A stretch of 64,000 nt of DNA, from assembly GCA_964602445.1 (NCBI GenBank), contig CAZRQV010000001.1:124001-188000 (forward strand), read 5' to 3'. This DNA comes from HGM12587 sp964602445 (GTDB lineage Bacteria; Bacillota; Clostridia; Lachnospirales; Lachnospiraceae). The position numbers and the translations under genes are program-made. The notes under the pieces were generated by a model. That model made no database searches and had not been told where the DNA came from. It worked only from the letters and a program-made list of their open reading frames with translations. Positions 43,860 through 51,941 of this stretch are shown here, in pieces (position 1 is the first letter of the stretch; each line of letters opens with the position of its first letter).

Positions 43860-44396
43860 ATGAGTATTTTTGATAAAATTTCAGATATAATGAATCTTGA
43901 CGATGAAGAAGAGTTCGATGAGGACGATTACACAGATTACAGCGAAGAAGAAGAGGAGAAAAAAGCCCCAAAAAGAAACTTCTTCAAAAGAAAAGAAAAG
44001 GATTATGATTATGATCTGGATGAAGACGTTGCAGAAGAATCAAAAAAGGCAGCGAAATCATCTCCAAAAGTTACACCGATCACAAAACGGCGTTCAGGAA
44101 GTAATGGTATGGAAGTATGTGTAATTAAACCGACAAATTTTGAAGATTCCAAAGAAATCACATTGACCTTACGTTCAGGAAGAGCGGTAGTACTGAATTT
44201 TGAAGGTCTTGATATGGATCTTGCTCAGAGAATCATTGACTTTTCTGCAGGTGTTTGTGATGCGATTGATGGAAATTTACGTAAAGTTTCCAGCTATATC
44301 TTTATCGTTACACCAAACAGTGTAGATATCAGCGGTGATTATCAGGAAGTACTGTCAGAAGCATATGACGTTCCTGGGGTTAAGACAGATTTTTAA
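43860..44396 (+). CDS. sepF: Cell division protein SepF
   Basis: 178 residues from ATG 43860 (GAGGTGAG upstream; GTG 43851 is also in frame). N-terminal amphipathic helix MSIFDKISDIMN, an acidic and basic low-complexity linker (about 13-75), then the SepF domain with VCVIKPTNFEDSKEI, VLNFEGLDMDLAQRIIDF and IDGNLRKVSSYIFIVTPN. Anchors FtsZ to the membrane. Confidence 0.95.
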   Translation: MSIFDKISDIMNLDDEEEFDEDDYTDYSEEEEEKKAPKRNFFKRKEKDYDYDLDEDVAEESKKAAKSSPKVTPITKRRSGSNGMEVCVIKPTNFEDSKEITLTLRSGRAVVLNFEGLDMDLAQRIIDFSAGVCDAIDGNLRKVSSYIFIVTPNSVDISGDYQEVLSEAYDVPGVKTDF

Positions 44397-44408
44397 ACAA
44401 TGAATCTT

Positions 44409-44444
44409 AAAAGCACCGAAGCGATGGCTTCCGGTGCTTTTTTT
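44409..44444 (+). terminator. Rho-independent terminator between sepF and aroB
   Basis: AAGCACCG-AAGC pairs with GCTT-C-CGGTGCTT around GATG and runs into seven T. It shows that aroB starts at 44472 and not at the in-frame ATG at 44400. Confidence 0.9.
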
Positions 44445-44471
44445 GAAAAAAGACTTCTGGAAGGTGACATC

Positions 44472-45560
44472 ATGGAACGATTAAATGTAAAAAAAGATGG
44501 GAATTTTTGTTATTCCATCGTATTTGAAAAAGATTTTTCAAATTTAGCGAAGGAAATCGAAATGCTGGGGTTTCTCGGTCATAAACTTTGTATAGTGACA
44601 GATTCGAATGTTGCGCCCCTTTATCTGCAGACTGTAAAAAATAAATTATATGAAAAATTCGAACAGGTATCTGAATTTATCATTCCTGCCGGAGAGCAGA
44701 ATAAAACATTGGATCAGATTAAAAAATTGTATGAACATTTGATACTTAATGGTTTTGACCGAAAAGACTGTCTGATTGCTTTGGGCGGGGGCGTGATCGG
44801 AGACATGACCGGATATGCTGCGGCAACCTATCTGCGCGGAATTGACTTTATCCAGGTACCGACAACACTGCTTTCACAGGTAGACAGCAGTATTGGCGGA
44901 AAGACCGGAGTCGATTTTGACAGTTATAAAAATATGGTCGGTGCATTTCATATGCCAAGACTGGTTTATATGAATTTGTCTGCACTTCAGACTTTAAGTA
45001 AAGAACAGTTTTCCTGCGGTATGGGAGAAATTCTGAAACATGGTCTGATCAAAAACAAAGCCTATTTTGACTGGTGTATGGAACACGCAGAAAAGATCAT
45101 GGAACGGGATTATGATTCTTTATTACCAATGATTATGGAAAGCTGTAAGATCAAAAGAGCTGTCGTGGAAAATGATCCGACAGAGCAGGGAGAACGGGCA
45201 CTTTTAAACTTTGGACATACGCTGGGACATGCAGTAGAAAAACTGAAAAATTTTGAAATGCTCCACGGTCAGTGTGTTGCTGTCGGATGTGTGGCTGCGA
45301 TGAAACTGGGTGTTATGAGAGGTTATTTTTCTGAAGTCGAATTGAAGATGGTAGAACAATGCTTTCAGAAATTTGGATTGCCGATCCGCACAGAGGGAAT
45401 TGCAGCAGAAGATATTGTGAGCGTATCCAAGTCTGATAAGAAAATGGAAGCCGGAAAGATCAAGTTTATCTTATTAAAGGAACTTGGAAATGCCTATGTA
45501 GACCGTACAGTCAGTGACGAAGAATTACTGCAGGCATCTGCATATCTGCTTGAAAAATAA
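44472..45560 (+). CDS. aroB: 3-dehydroquinate synthase
   Basis: 362 residues from ATG 44472 behind AAGGTG. NAD-binding ALGGGVIGDMTGYAAATYLRG, VPTTLLSQVDSSIGGKTGVDF, FSCGMGEILKHGLI and NFGHTLGHAVE (zinc ligands). Second step of the shikimate pathway. No other aro genes are adjacent. Confidence 0.95.
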   Translation: MERLNVKKDGNFCYSIVFEKDFSNLAKEIEMLGFLGHKLCIVTDSNVAPLYLQTVKNKLYEKFEQVSEFIIPAGEQNKTLDQIKKLYEHLILNGFDRKDCLIALGGGVIGDMTGYAAATYLRGIDFIQVPTTLLSQVDSSIGGKTGVDFDSYKNMVGAFHMPRLVYMNLSALQTLSKEQFSCGMGEILKHGLIKNKAYFDWCMEHAEKIMERDYDSLLPMIMESCKIKRAVVENDPTEQGERALLNFGHTLGHAVEKLKNFEMLHGQCVAVGCVAAMKLGVMRGYFSEVELKMVEQCFQKFGLPIRTEGIAAEDIVSVSKSDKKMEAGKIKFILLKELGNAYVDRTVSDEELLQASAYLLEK

Positions 45561-45584
45561 GAAAACTCAGGAGTTAATTTATTT

Positions 45585-46106
45585 ATGAAACAAAATATTA
45601 CATGGAAACGGCTGCTCGTTGCAGTGGGTTCGTTTCTTGCACTTATTGTATTTGATCAATGGACAAAAGCTTTGGCAGTTTCCAATTTGATGAATCAGGA
45701 ACCTTTTGTTTTGATCGACGGTGTATTTCAGCTTCATTACCTTGAAAACAGGGGAGCTGCCTTTGGGATGATGCAGGGAAAACAATCCTTTTTTATCCTG
45801 ATGTCCTTGGCCGCCTGTCTGATCATCGGCTGGCTCTATTTTAAGCTACCGTGGAAAAAAAGATTTCATCCGTTGAGAGGTTCTCTGCTGTTTATTGCGG
45901 CAGGAGCCGTTGGGAATCTGATCGACCGAATCCTGCTGGGATATGTAGTTGATTTCTTCTATTTTGAATTAATTGATTTTCCGATTTTTAATGTGGCCGA
46001 TATTTATGTCACTTGTGCGACGGTTCTGTTGGCAGTTCTGATCCTTTTTGTTTATAAGGAAGAGGAATTAGAAGGACTGTTTTCCGGAAAAAAGGAGAAA
46101 TCATAA
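45585..46106 (+). CDS. lspA: Lipoprotein signal peptidase (signal peptidase II)
   Basis: 173 residues, four membrane helices. Catalytic Asp motifs GAVGNLIDRI and IFNVADIYVT, with ENRGAAFGMMQG. Removes signal peptides of prolipoproteins. Stop overlaps the rluD start by one base. Confidence 0.95.
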   Translation: MKQNITWKRLLVAVGSFLALIVFDQWTKALAVSNLMNQEPFVLIDGVFQLHYLENRGAAFGMMQGKQSFFILMSLAACLIIGWLYFKLPWKKRFHPLRGSLLFIAAGAVGNLIDRILLGYVVDFFYFELIDFPIFNVADIYVTCATVLLAVLILFVYKEEELEGLFSGKKEKS

Positions 46107-47026
46107 TGGAAGAATACTTATTTGTAATTCAGGACTCACAGCAGATGCGTCTGGACAAATATCTGACGGAGCAATTTCCGGAACAGACCCGTTCTTATCT
46201 GCAGAAACTGATCAAAGAGGGTTCTGTACTGGTCAACGGAAAGACGGTAAAAAGCGGCTATCAGCTTTCGGCAGGAGAGGAAGTTGCAGTAACGATTCCG
46301 GAACCGGAAGAACTGGATGTGCTTCCGGTGAAAATGGATTTGGAAATCGTATATGAAGATGAAGATGTGATCCTGATCAATAAACCAAAGGGAATGGTCG
46401 TTCATCCGGCACCGGGACATACAACAGACACGCTGGTCAACGGACTTTTGTATCATTGTAATGGAAATTTATCCGGAATCAATGGAGTGGCACGTCCGGG
46501 GATCGTTCATCGAATTGACAGAGATACGACGGGAATTCTGATTGTTTGTAAAAATGATCTGTCCCATAACAGCATTGCTGCACAGTTAAAAGAGCATTCG
46601 ATTACCCGAAAATATCGTGCTTTGGTTCATGGAAATATTAAGACGGATCAGGGAACGGTAGAAGGATCGATTGGACGTCATCCGGTAGATCGAAAGAAAA
46701 TGGCGATCAATGAGCGAAATGGAAAACCGGCAGTGACTCATTATCAGGTATTGGAACGTTTTGGAAATTATACATTGATCGAATGTGTGCTGGAAACAGG
46801 GCGTACGCACCAGATTCGTGTTCATATGAGTTCTATTGGCCATCCATTGGTCGGAGACGAAGTGTATGGTCCGGCAAAATGTCCATTTAAACTGCAGGGA
46901 CAGTGTCTTCATGCAATGGTTCTTGGTTTTGTACATCCAAGAACAGGAGCATATCTGGAATTTTCCGCAGAACTTCCGGAATATTTTCAAAAACTGTTGG
47001 AAAAATTGAGAAAAGAATCAATTTAG
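46106..47026 (+). CDS. rluD: RluD-family 23S rRNA pseudouridine synthase
   Basis: 306 residues. N-terminal S4 domain (RLDKYLTEQFPEQTRSYLQK), then the catalytic RPGIVHRIDRDTTGI with the active-site Asp, and LETGRTHQIRVHM. The lspA-rluD order is the usual Firmicutes one. Confidence 0.93.
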   Translation: MEEYLFVIQDSQQMRLDKYLTEQFPEQTRSYLQKLIKEGSVLVNGKTVKSGYQLSAGEEVAVTIPEPEELDVLPVKMDLEIVYEDEDVILINKPKGMVVHPAPGHTTDTLVNGLLYHCNGNLSGINGVARPGIVHRIDRDTTGILIVCKNDLSHNSIAAQLKEHSITRKYRALVHGNIKTDQGTVEGSIGRHPVDRKKMAINERNGKPAVTHYQVLERFGNYTLIECVLETGRTHQIRVHMSSIGHPLVGDEVYGPAKCPFKLQGQCLHAMVLGFVHPRTGAYLEFSAELPEYFQKLLEKLRKESI

Positions 47027-47028
47027 AA

Positions 47029-47075
47029 TCAATGCGGTCGCAATCAATGTTATTTTCGGTCGCATTGAATTTTTT
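47029..47075 (+). terminator. Rho-independent terminator after rluD
   Basis: TCAATGCG at 47029-47036 pairs with CGCATTGA at 47061-47068; a T run follows. Confidence 0.75.
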
Positions 47076-47172
47076 ATGAATAAAAAATAGTAAATTTACA
47101 CAAAAAAGATTCCAAAGACTTTGATAGTATGTTATAATTATACAAAAAAATCCATACAAGGAGGGGATCTAC

Positions 47173-47808
47173 ATGACGACAAAAACAATCATCACTTTAG
47201 GCAGGCAATTTGGAAGCGGAGGTCGTGCAGTAGGTAAAAAGCTTGCGGAAGATCTCGGGATTCCATATTATGATAAAGAAATTTTATCAAGAGCTGCAAA
47301 AGACAGTGGAATTTGTGAGTCTTTGTTTGAAACTCATGATGAAAAACCGACAAACAGCTTTTTGTATTCTCTGGTCATGGATACTTATTCTGCAGGATAT
47401 GCAGCAATGGGAATGCAGGAAATGCCGATTGGACAAAAAGTATTTTTAGCACAGTTTGATGCGATCAAGAAAATTGCAGAAGAAGGACCTTGTGTTATCG
47501 TAGGACGCTGTGCTGATTATGCATTGGAAGAGCTTGACAATGTAGTCAGTGTATTTGTTCGTGCACCATTAGAAAAACGTGCAGCACGAGTTGCCGAATA
47601 TGAAAATATTGATCTTGCAGCAGCTAAGAAACTGGCTCTTCAAAACGATAAAAAACGTGCCAGCTATTATAACTACTATTCCAATAAAAAATGGGGAGAT
47701 GCAGCTACGTATGACCTTTGCATCAATACCGGAAAAGTGGGAATCTATGGTGCGGCAGAGATTATTAAAAATTATGTAATCATGAAAGAGACCAATTTGG
47801 ATCTGTAA
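47173..47808 (+). CDS. Cytidylate kinase-like family protein
   Basis: 211 residues behind AAGGAGGGG; a TATAAT box lies at 47133-47138. ITLGRQFGSGGRAVGKKLAEDLG is the P-loop of the cytidylate kinase-like family (PF13189), followed by YYDKEILSRAA and CVIVGRCADYAL. These proteins differ from true Cmk and their substrate is unknown. Confidence 0.88.
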   Translation: MTTKTIITLGRQFGSGGRAVGKKLAEDLGIPYYDKEILSRAAKDSGICESLFETHDEKPTNSFLYSLVMDTYSAGYAAMGMQEMPIGQKVFLAQFDAIKKIAEEGPCVIVGRCADYALEELDNVVSVFVRAPLEKRAARVAEYENIDLAAAKKLALQNDKKRASYYNYYSNKKWGDAATYDLCINTGKVGIYGAAEIIKNYVIMKETNLDL

Positions 47809-47840
47809 AAGAGATTGATAAAATAAGCAAAAAGAGAAAT

Positions 47841-47970
47841 AAGCCACCGGAAATGCTGGGTGCCCATAATACAGGAAGCAACAAATTTTCTATGATTATG
47901 GCATCTGGCAGTCGAGGTTAGCAAAAAACATAATGAGCGATACTTGGTTTGAACAACCAGGTATCGCTTA
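47841..47970 (+). ncRNA. Structured RNA candidate, class unknown
   Basis: The 17 bases at 47854-47870 pair with the 16 at 47895-47910 through 16 base pairs (three G-U) with one bulged C, enclosing a 24-base loop. Flanking bases (ACC near 47845 and GGT near 47916) can extend it. A second hairpin, AGCGATACTTGGTT at 47936-47949 with AACCAGGTATCGCT at 47955-47968, follows and could terminate transcription. I do not recognise any known riboswitch; its position between a kinase gene and the SOS-like yneA region gives no function. Confidence 0.45.
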
Positions 47971-48053
47971 TTTGCGTATGCGACAAACTTCCTTTTTCCT
48001 GTTCCATCCAGTACAATCTAAGTGAAAACAGCAGATTGATTGGAGGTGCGATT

Positions 48054-48110
48054 ATGGCTCAGAACTTAACTTCTACCCAACACGGTGATAATTCAAGGCG
48101 GTATTTTTAG
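48054..48110 (+). CDS. Possible 18-residue leader peptide
   Basis: An ORF of 18 codons (MAQNLTSTQHGDNSRRYF) with a strong GGAGGTG site 6 bases upstream. It lies between the structured RNA candidate and the yneA-like promoter. There is no homology that I know; it could be a truncated gene start, a leader peptide or chance. Confidence 0.3.
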   Translation: MAQNLTSTQHGDNSRRYF

Positions 48111-48135
48111 TTCAGGAAACAAAAAACAGAAAAAT

Positions 48136-48234
48136 CGAACAAATTTTCCGAACAAATTTTCGAATACCCATTGACATAAGCATGTTTGTAAAATATAATG
48201 CATATATGGAACAGATGTTTGGAACATACATTCG
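48136..48234 (+). promoter_or_regulatory. Promoter of yneA-like gene with four SOS-like boxes
   Basis: A perfect promoter (TTGACA at 48171-48176, 17-base spacer, TATAAT at 48194-48199) is flanked by four near copies of the Firmicutes LexA box GAAC-N4-GTTC: GAACAAATTTTC at 48137-48148 and 48150-48161 upstream, GAACAGATGTTT at 48209-48220 and GAACATACATTC at 48222-48233 downstream. Each differs from the consensus by one base. Related boxes precede lexA in this window. Confidence 0.65.
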
Positions 48235-48244
48235 GAGGTTTGCT

Positions 48245-48613
48245 ATGAGAAGTGAAAGAACACCAAGAAGAGCACAGAAAAAAAGAACGATCAGAAAAGT
48301 AAAAAAGATGTTTGTAAAATGTTTATTAACGATTTTCATCATTGGTTTATTTGCCATCGGCGGATTCCAAATTCTGACAAAAGCCAATACTGCAGACGAT
48401 ACAGAAAAAGTTTATTATAAATATTATACACAGATTGAAATTCAGGGCGGCGATTCTTTATGGAGCATTGCCGGAAAATATATGGAAAATGGTCCTTATG
48501 AATCAAGGAACGATTATATGAAAGAAGTAATAAAATTAAACCAGTTATCAAGTACAAAGATCCTGAAAGGACAATATCTGGTAGTTCCATATTATGAAGA
48601 TGTTTATAAATAA
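48245..48613 (+). CDS. YneA-like SOS cell-division inhibitor (LysM protein)
   Basis: 122 residues from ATG 48245 with CGGAGG 6 bases upstream; an earlier in-frame ATG at 48182 lies inside the promoter. A very basic N-terminus (RRAQKKRTIRKVKK), one membrane helix (about residues 23-42) and a C-terminal LysM domain (QIEIQGGDSLWSIAGKYM to GQYLVVPYY). This is the layout and size of B. subtilis YneA, which is encoded next to lexA and blocks division during DNA damage. The SOS-like boxes around its promoter support the same role; the domain layout is direct evidence, the function is inferred. Confidence 0.8.
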   Translation: MRSERTPRRAQKKRTIRKVKKMFVKCLLTIFIIGLFAIGGFQILTKANTADDTEKVYYKYYTQIEIQGGDSLWSIAGKYMENGPYESRNDYMKEVIKLNQLSSTKILKGQYLVVPYYEDVYK

Positions 48614-48634
48614 CAGAGCCGCGGGAATAGCATT

Positions 48635-48712
48635 TGCAGGTCTTTTATAATAAGAGCGTTTGCAGGATATTTTTACATTAAGAACAGACTGCAGATCTTT
48701 CATAATAAGAGC
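48635..48712. repeat. Short direct repeats after the yneA-like gene
   Basis: TGCAGGTCTTTTATAATAAG-AGC at 48635-48657 recurs as TGCAGATCTTTCATAATAAG-AGC at 48690-48712, with a more diverged copy at 48661-48685. No gene crosses them. Confidence 0.6.
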
Positions 48713-48786
48713 AAAACGAGCTTGGTGTTTGCTGAATAAGATTTCATATAAAAATATAAGAATACAAATCCTTCGAATATCACGTA

Positions 48787-48799
48787 GAACGAATGTTTC
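48787..48799. promoter_or_regulatory. SOS-like box upstream of small ORF
   Basis: GAACGAATGTTTC at 48787-48799 fits GAAC-N4-GTTC with one mismatch. It lies inside a hairpin with arms ATATCAC/GTGATAT, 28 bases before the ORF at 48827. Confidence 0.4.
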
Positions 48800-48826
48800 A
48801 GATGATGTGATATCCGGAGGATTTTT

Positions 48827-49072
48827 ATGTTTGCGAGAGTGAATGGTAAGTTTCTTTTTTATTTGCGAACGAAAGAGCATCAATTTTCGGATTTTTGTAA
48901 AAAATTGAATAACCCAGCCCGTGGGAGGATTCGTAGAGAAAGACGGGGAAAAAGACGTATAGGCATGACCATGGCACAATCTATTCGAAAAATTAGTGTT
49001 TGTGGAATAGATTGGAAAGTCTATCTCACGCTTCCAATTGGTCTATTTTTCCAGATATTTATGCATTTTTGA
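48827..49072 (+). CDS. Possible small basic protein, 81 residues
   Basis: An ORF with a strong CCGGAGG site 6 bases before ATG and an SOS-like box just upstream. The product is rich in Arg/Lys in the middle (RIRRERRGKRR) and hydrophobic at the end (VYLTLPIGLFFQIFMHF). Not recognised. Its 3' end overlaps the convergent hydrolase gene by 14 bases. It may be a small membrane-active SOS peptide, or a chance ORF. Confidence 0.4.
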   Translation: MFARVNGKFLFYLRTKEHQFSDFCKKLNNPARGRIRRERRGKRRIGMTMAQSIRKISVCGIDWKVYLTLPIGLFFQIFMHF

Positions 49073-49985
49073 GTTGTTTTAAAATCCATTGTATGATCAT
49101 TATTCTGGCTTTTTCGGCTGCACCACTGTTTTCTTCGTGTAGCAGATCATGACGTGCATCAGCAATCAGTTCCATTGTGCAGTTCAAATGTGCCTGATTC
49201 ATAGATTTTTCTACTTGAAGGACGCCTTTTCCAAAGTCGCCCACCGGATCGTTTTTTCCGGATAATAATAAAACTGGTGTTTTCCGATTCCAATTCTGAT
49301 AGCTTTTGATCCCATTGACCCGTTTCATAGATTCTAACAATTGCAAAAATAATCCTGAAGAAATGCTGTCGCTGCACATTGGATCGGCACAATATAAAGC
49401 TAATTCGTTTTCATCGGAACATAACCAATCAAACGCTGTTTTATTTGGTGCGAATTTTTGATTATATGTTTCAAAGGAAAGTTTTTTGACCAAAGGTGTT
49501 GTGTTGTCAAAACCGGCTTTTTGTACCTGTGTTTTAATGATGGCAATTAAGATCTGTAAAAGGAATTTTGGCTGTTCCCCGGTTCCTGCAATGATGGCTC
49601 CTGCGATTTGATCTTCGCTGTGAACTGATAAATATTCCCGCAGTAAAAAAGATCCTAAAGAAAAACCGAGCATAAAGTGTGGTATCTCAGGATAACTGTA
49701 TTTCAGCAGTTGATAAAATTGATGAATATCTTCGATACTGCTCTCCCATCCATTGCTTCTGAAGGAAGCACATCTGGATTCTGCCAGATTCGTACCGTGT
49801 CCCCGCAGATCAAATCCGGCAACCAGAATGCCGTGGGAATTCAATATTTTTGCAAAATGTTCATATCGACCGATATGTTCTGTCATCCCATGAGTAATCT
49901 GTAAGATTGCACATGGTTTTTCTTTCGGTGCCCATATTACAGGAGAAAGGGCTGACAATGTTTTTTTAGATGATTCAGAGTTCAT
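49059..49985 (-). CDS. Alpha/beta hydrolase (lysophospholipase-like)
   Basis: 308 residues; the start at 49985 is set by AAGGAG upstream on this strand. The N-terminal QITHGMTEHIGRYEHFA, FDLRGHGTN, nucleophile elbow LGFSLGSF (G-x-S-x-G), acid region LSGKNDPVGDFG and catalytic His in DARHDLLHE mark the serine aminopeptidase S33/monoglyceride lipase-like family. Likely a cytoplasmic esterase or lysophospholipase. Confidence 0.9.
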   Translation of the reverse strand: MNSESSKKTLSALSPVIWAPKEKPCAILQITHGMTEHIGRYEHFAKILNSHGILVAGFDLRGHGTNLAESRCASFRSNGWESSIEDIHQFYQLLKYSYPEIPHFMLGFSLGSFLLREYLSVHSEDQIAGAIIAGTGEQPKFLLQILIAIIKTQVQKAGFDNTTPLVKKLSFETYNQKFAPNKTAFDWLCSDENELALYCADPMCSDSISSGLFLQLLESMKRVNGIKSYQNWNRKTPVLLLSGKNDPVGDFGKGVLQVEKSMNQAHLNCTMELIADARHDLLHEENSGAAEKARIMIIQWILKQLKNA

Positions 49986-50020
49986 TATGACAGGCTCCTT
50001 ATAGATAAAATTTAACAGTT

Positions 50021-50728
50021 CTATTTTTTTGATGGTTTGTATTTTGTTTGCTGCAACCATTTCTGGTCAATGACTTTTAAATCTTCCTGGAATCGGATAT
50101 GAAGTCTGACAGTTCCGGAAGTCTGTTGAATATGTTCAATATGTCCTTCACCGAATTTTGGATGCATGATCTTTTCCCCAATCTGATATGTGACAATTTG
50201 TTCTTTCTCTTTTTGATAAGCTTTTTCCCGACGATAAACGTCTCTGATCGGAATCGTTTTATCGTGAATCGGGTTTTTCAGTTTCTTTTCATAATCCTGT
50301 TTTAAAAGTGCTTCTCCGGCTTTGTAATAAGGAGTCGGTACAGCACCGATCAGTGAGCAACAATATTTCCAGGCACTTCCGTGTAATCCCGGCTGCCATT
50401 GGTATTGTTTTGGAATTTCTATATTGTGCTGCATATAATGGGCATATTCATGCTTATACAGATCCAGACGATCTTCCTTTGATAACGGTTTTTTCACGGC
50501 ATATCCTACAAATAATAAGGAAAAGTGAAAATGTTCCTTCTCTCCTCTCCCATCCCTGGTATAAGATCCAAGCAAATCGGTATCAAATCCAAAAGTAATG
50601 GGGATTTTTGCACCGGAAAGATGAAATTTTTGATCCAGTTCTGCATATAATGCCCGAATCTGAGCGGTGATGATCGGGATTTCTTTTTGTAATGTTTGTA
50701 GTAATTCTGTATTTTGTAATTGTTGCAT
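50021..50728 (-). CDS. SprT-like zinc protease with PcrA-type Tudor domain
   Basis: 235 residues. The zinc-protease motif HEYAHYMQ (H-E-x2-H) lies in a SprT-like domain (about residues 20-140), with CCSLIGAVPTPYY after it. The C-terminal GEKIMHPKFGEGHIEHI is like the Tudor-type C-terminal domain of PcrA/UvrD helicases that binds RNA polymerase. The combination suggests a protease acting on proteins bound to nucleic acid; inference only. 36 bases before the hydrolase in the same direction. Confidence 0.78.
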   Translation of the reverse strand: MQQLQNTELLQTLQKEIPIITAQIRALYAELDQKFHLSGAKIPITFGFDTDLLGSYTRDGRGEKEHFHFSLLFVGYAVKKPLSKEDRLDLYKHEYAHYMQHNIEIPKQYQWQPGLHGSAWKYCCSLIGAVPTPYYKAGEALLKQDYEKKLKNPIHDKTIPIRDVYRREKAYQKEKEQIVTYQIGEKIMHPKFGEGHIEHIQQTSGTVRLHIRFQEDLKVIDQKWLQQTKYKPSKK

Positions 50729-50804
50729 AGCGTAAAATGATAAGTTCCTTTTTCTTTTTTAATCTGCAAATTTCTTTGGATAATAAGAAAACATAAAAAA
50801 TGCA

Positions 50805-51872
50805 TTAAGGATTGCAGTTTTTACATGCCTTATATCCCATAGAAAGGAGTTCCTGTTTGGTTCCGTGAAATTCCTGCTTATTTTCGTTTTTTGTTCGTTT
50901 AGCGCTTTTGCAGGAAGGATGATGAAACTTTTTTGTGTTTGTATTCAGAATATAATCTTCTTCGGCCTGAGAGTTATTTTCCTCATTTTCCTTTTTAGTA
51001 GAAATCTGGATTGTTTCTCCATCAGAAGTCATTAGAATCTCACCTTGCAGGTCCGTACGGTAAATTTCTGCATCCTGTGCATTCAGTCGATCCAAAGCCG
51101 CTTTGGCAGGGTGGGAATACGAATTGTCCTCCCCTACAGAAATGACGGCATATTCCGGATCTACTTCTTCAAGAAATTCTTTACTGCTGCTACCGGCACT
51201 TCCGTGATGCCCCACTTTTAATACGGTTGCAGAGAGATCTTCTCCGCTTTCGATCATCTCCTGTTCGGCCTCTTTTTCCGCATCTCCGGTAAATAAAAAG
51301 GAAGTATCACCGTATTCCAGTTTTAAAACGATGGAACTGTTATTAGAATCATTTCCGGCATTGACACTTAAGATTGTGATCAGAGAATTTCCAAGATAGT
51401 ATTTATCTCCGATTTCCGGAACGGTAATACCTCCGCCGTTCGCTTCGGCATATTTTTTAAAATTTTCGAAGGCTTTGGTGTTATTGGAGGTGGTAGAACA
51501 GAGGGTAACATCGGCAGTGGCGTAGTTTAATGCACCGGCAAGGCCGCCGATGTGATCTGCATCTGCATGAGTTCCAACAACAATATCCAAGTGATTAATG
51601 CCGGCTTCTTTTAAAACAGTGTACATTTTAGAAGAGCTGTCCGTATCACCGCCATCGATCAGCATATAATGATCGTCACACTCGATCAATGCGGCATCAG
51701 CCTGCCCTACATCTAGAAATCGAACAGAAAAGGAAATGTCTTCTGAAGATTGGACGTTCGAAGAAATCTGTGCTTTGGATTGTTTTTCCGGTGGAACATT
51801 CTGACAACCGACTGCCAAAAGCAGAGTGATCAAAAAGATGGGAATCATGGGAAAGAATTTTCTTGTTTTCAT
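50805..51872 (-). CDS. ComEC-like metallo-beta-lactamase-fold lipoprotein with Ada-type C-terminus
   Basis: 355 residues. A lipobox (LLLAVGC) gives a lipoprotein anchor, then the MBL fold as in ComEC: FLDVGQADAALIE, metal site THADADHIGG, LFTGDAEKEAE and LKVGHHGSAGSSS. At the C terminus is a zinc-ribbon-like segment similar to the Ada metal-binding domain: YILNTNTKKFHHPSCKSA, then KACKNCNP. Probably an extracellular nuclease or phosphodiesterase-like enzyme acting on DNA outside the cell. Confidence 0.88.
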   Translation of the reverse strand: MKTRKFFPMIPIFLITLLLAVGCQNVPPEKQSKAQISSNVQSSEDISFSVRFLDVGQADAALIECDDHYMLIDGGDTDSSSKMYTVLKEAGINHLDIVVGTHADADHIGGLAGALNYATADVTLCSTTSNNTKAFENFKKYAEANGGGITVPEIGDKYYLGNSLITILSVNAGNDSNNSSIVLKLEYGDTSFLFTGDAEKEAEQEMIESGEDLSATVLKVGHHGSAGSSSKEFLEEVDPEYAVISVGEDNSYSHPAKAALDRLNAQDAEIYRTDLQGEILMTSDGETIQISTKKENEENNSQAEEDYILNTNTKKFHHPSCKSAKRTKNENKQEFHGTKQELLSMGYKACKNCNP

Positions 51873-51941
51873 AGTATTTCTCCTTCTTTCTGAACATAAT
51901 TTAAGGAGTAAATCCGAAGATTTACCCCTTAATTACATTGC

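Noticed and set aside
44400..44471. Upstream in-frame ATG at 44400 for aroB
   Set aside because: A Rho-independent terminator falls within the extension; ATG 44472 has AAGGTG before it and gives the normal AroB length.
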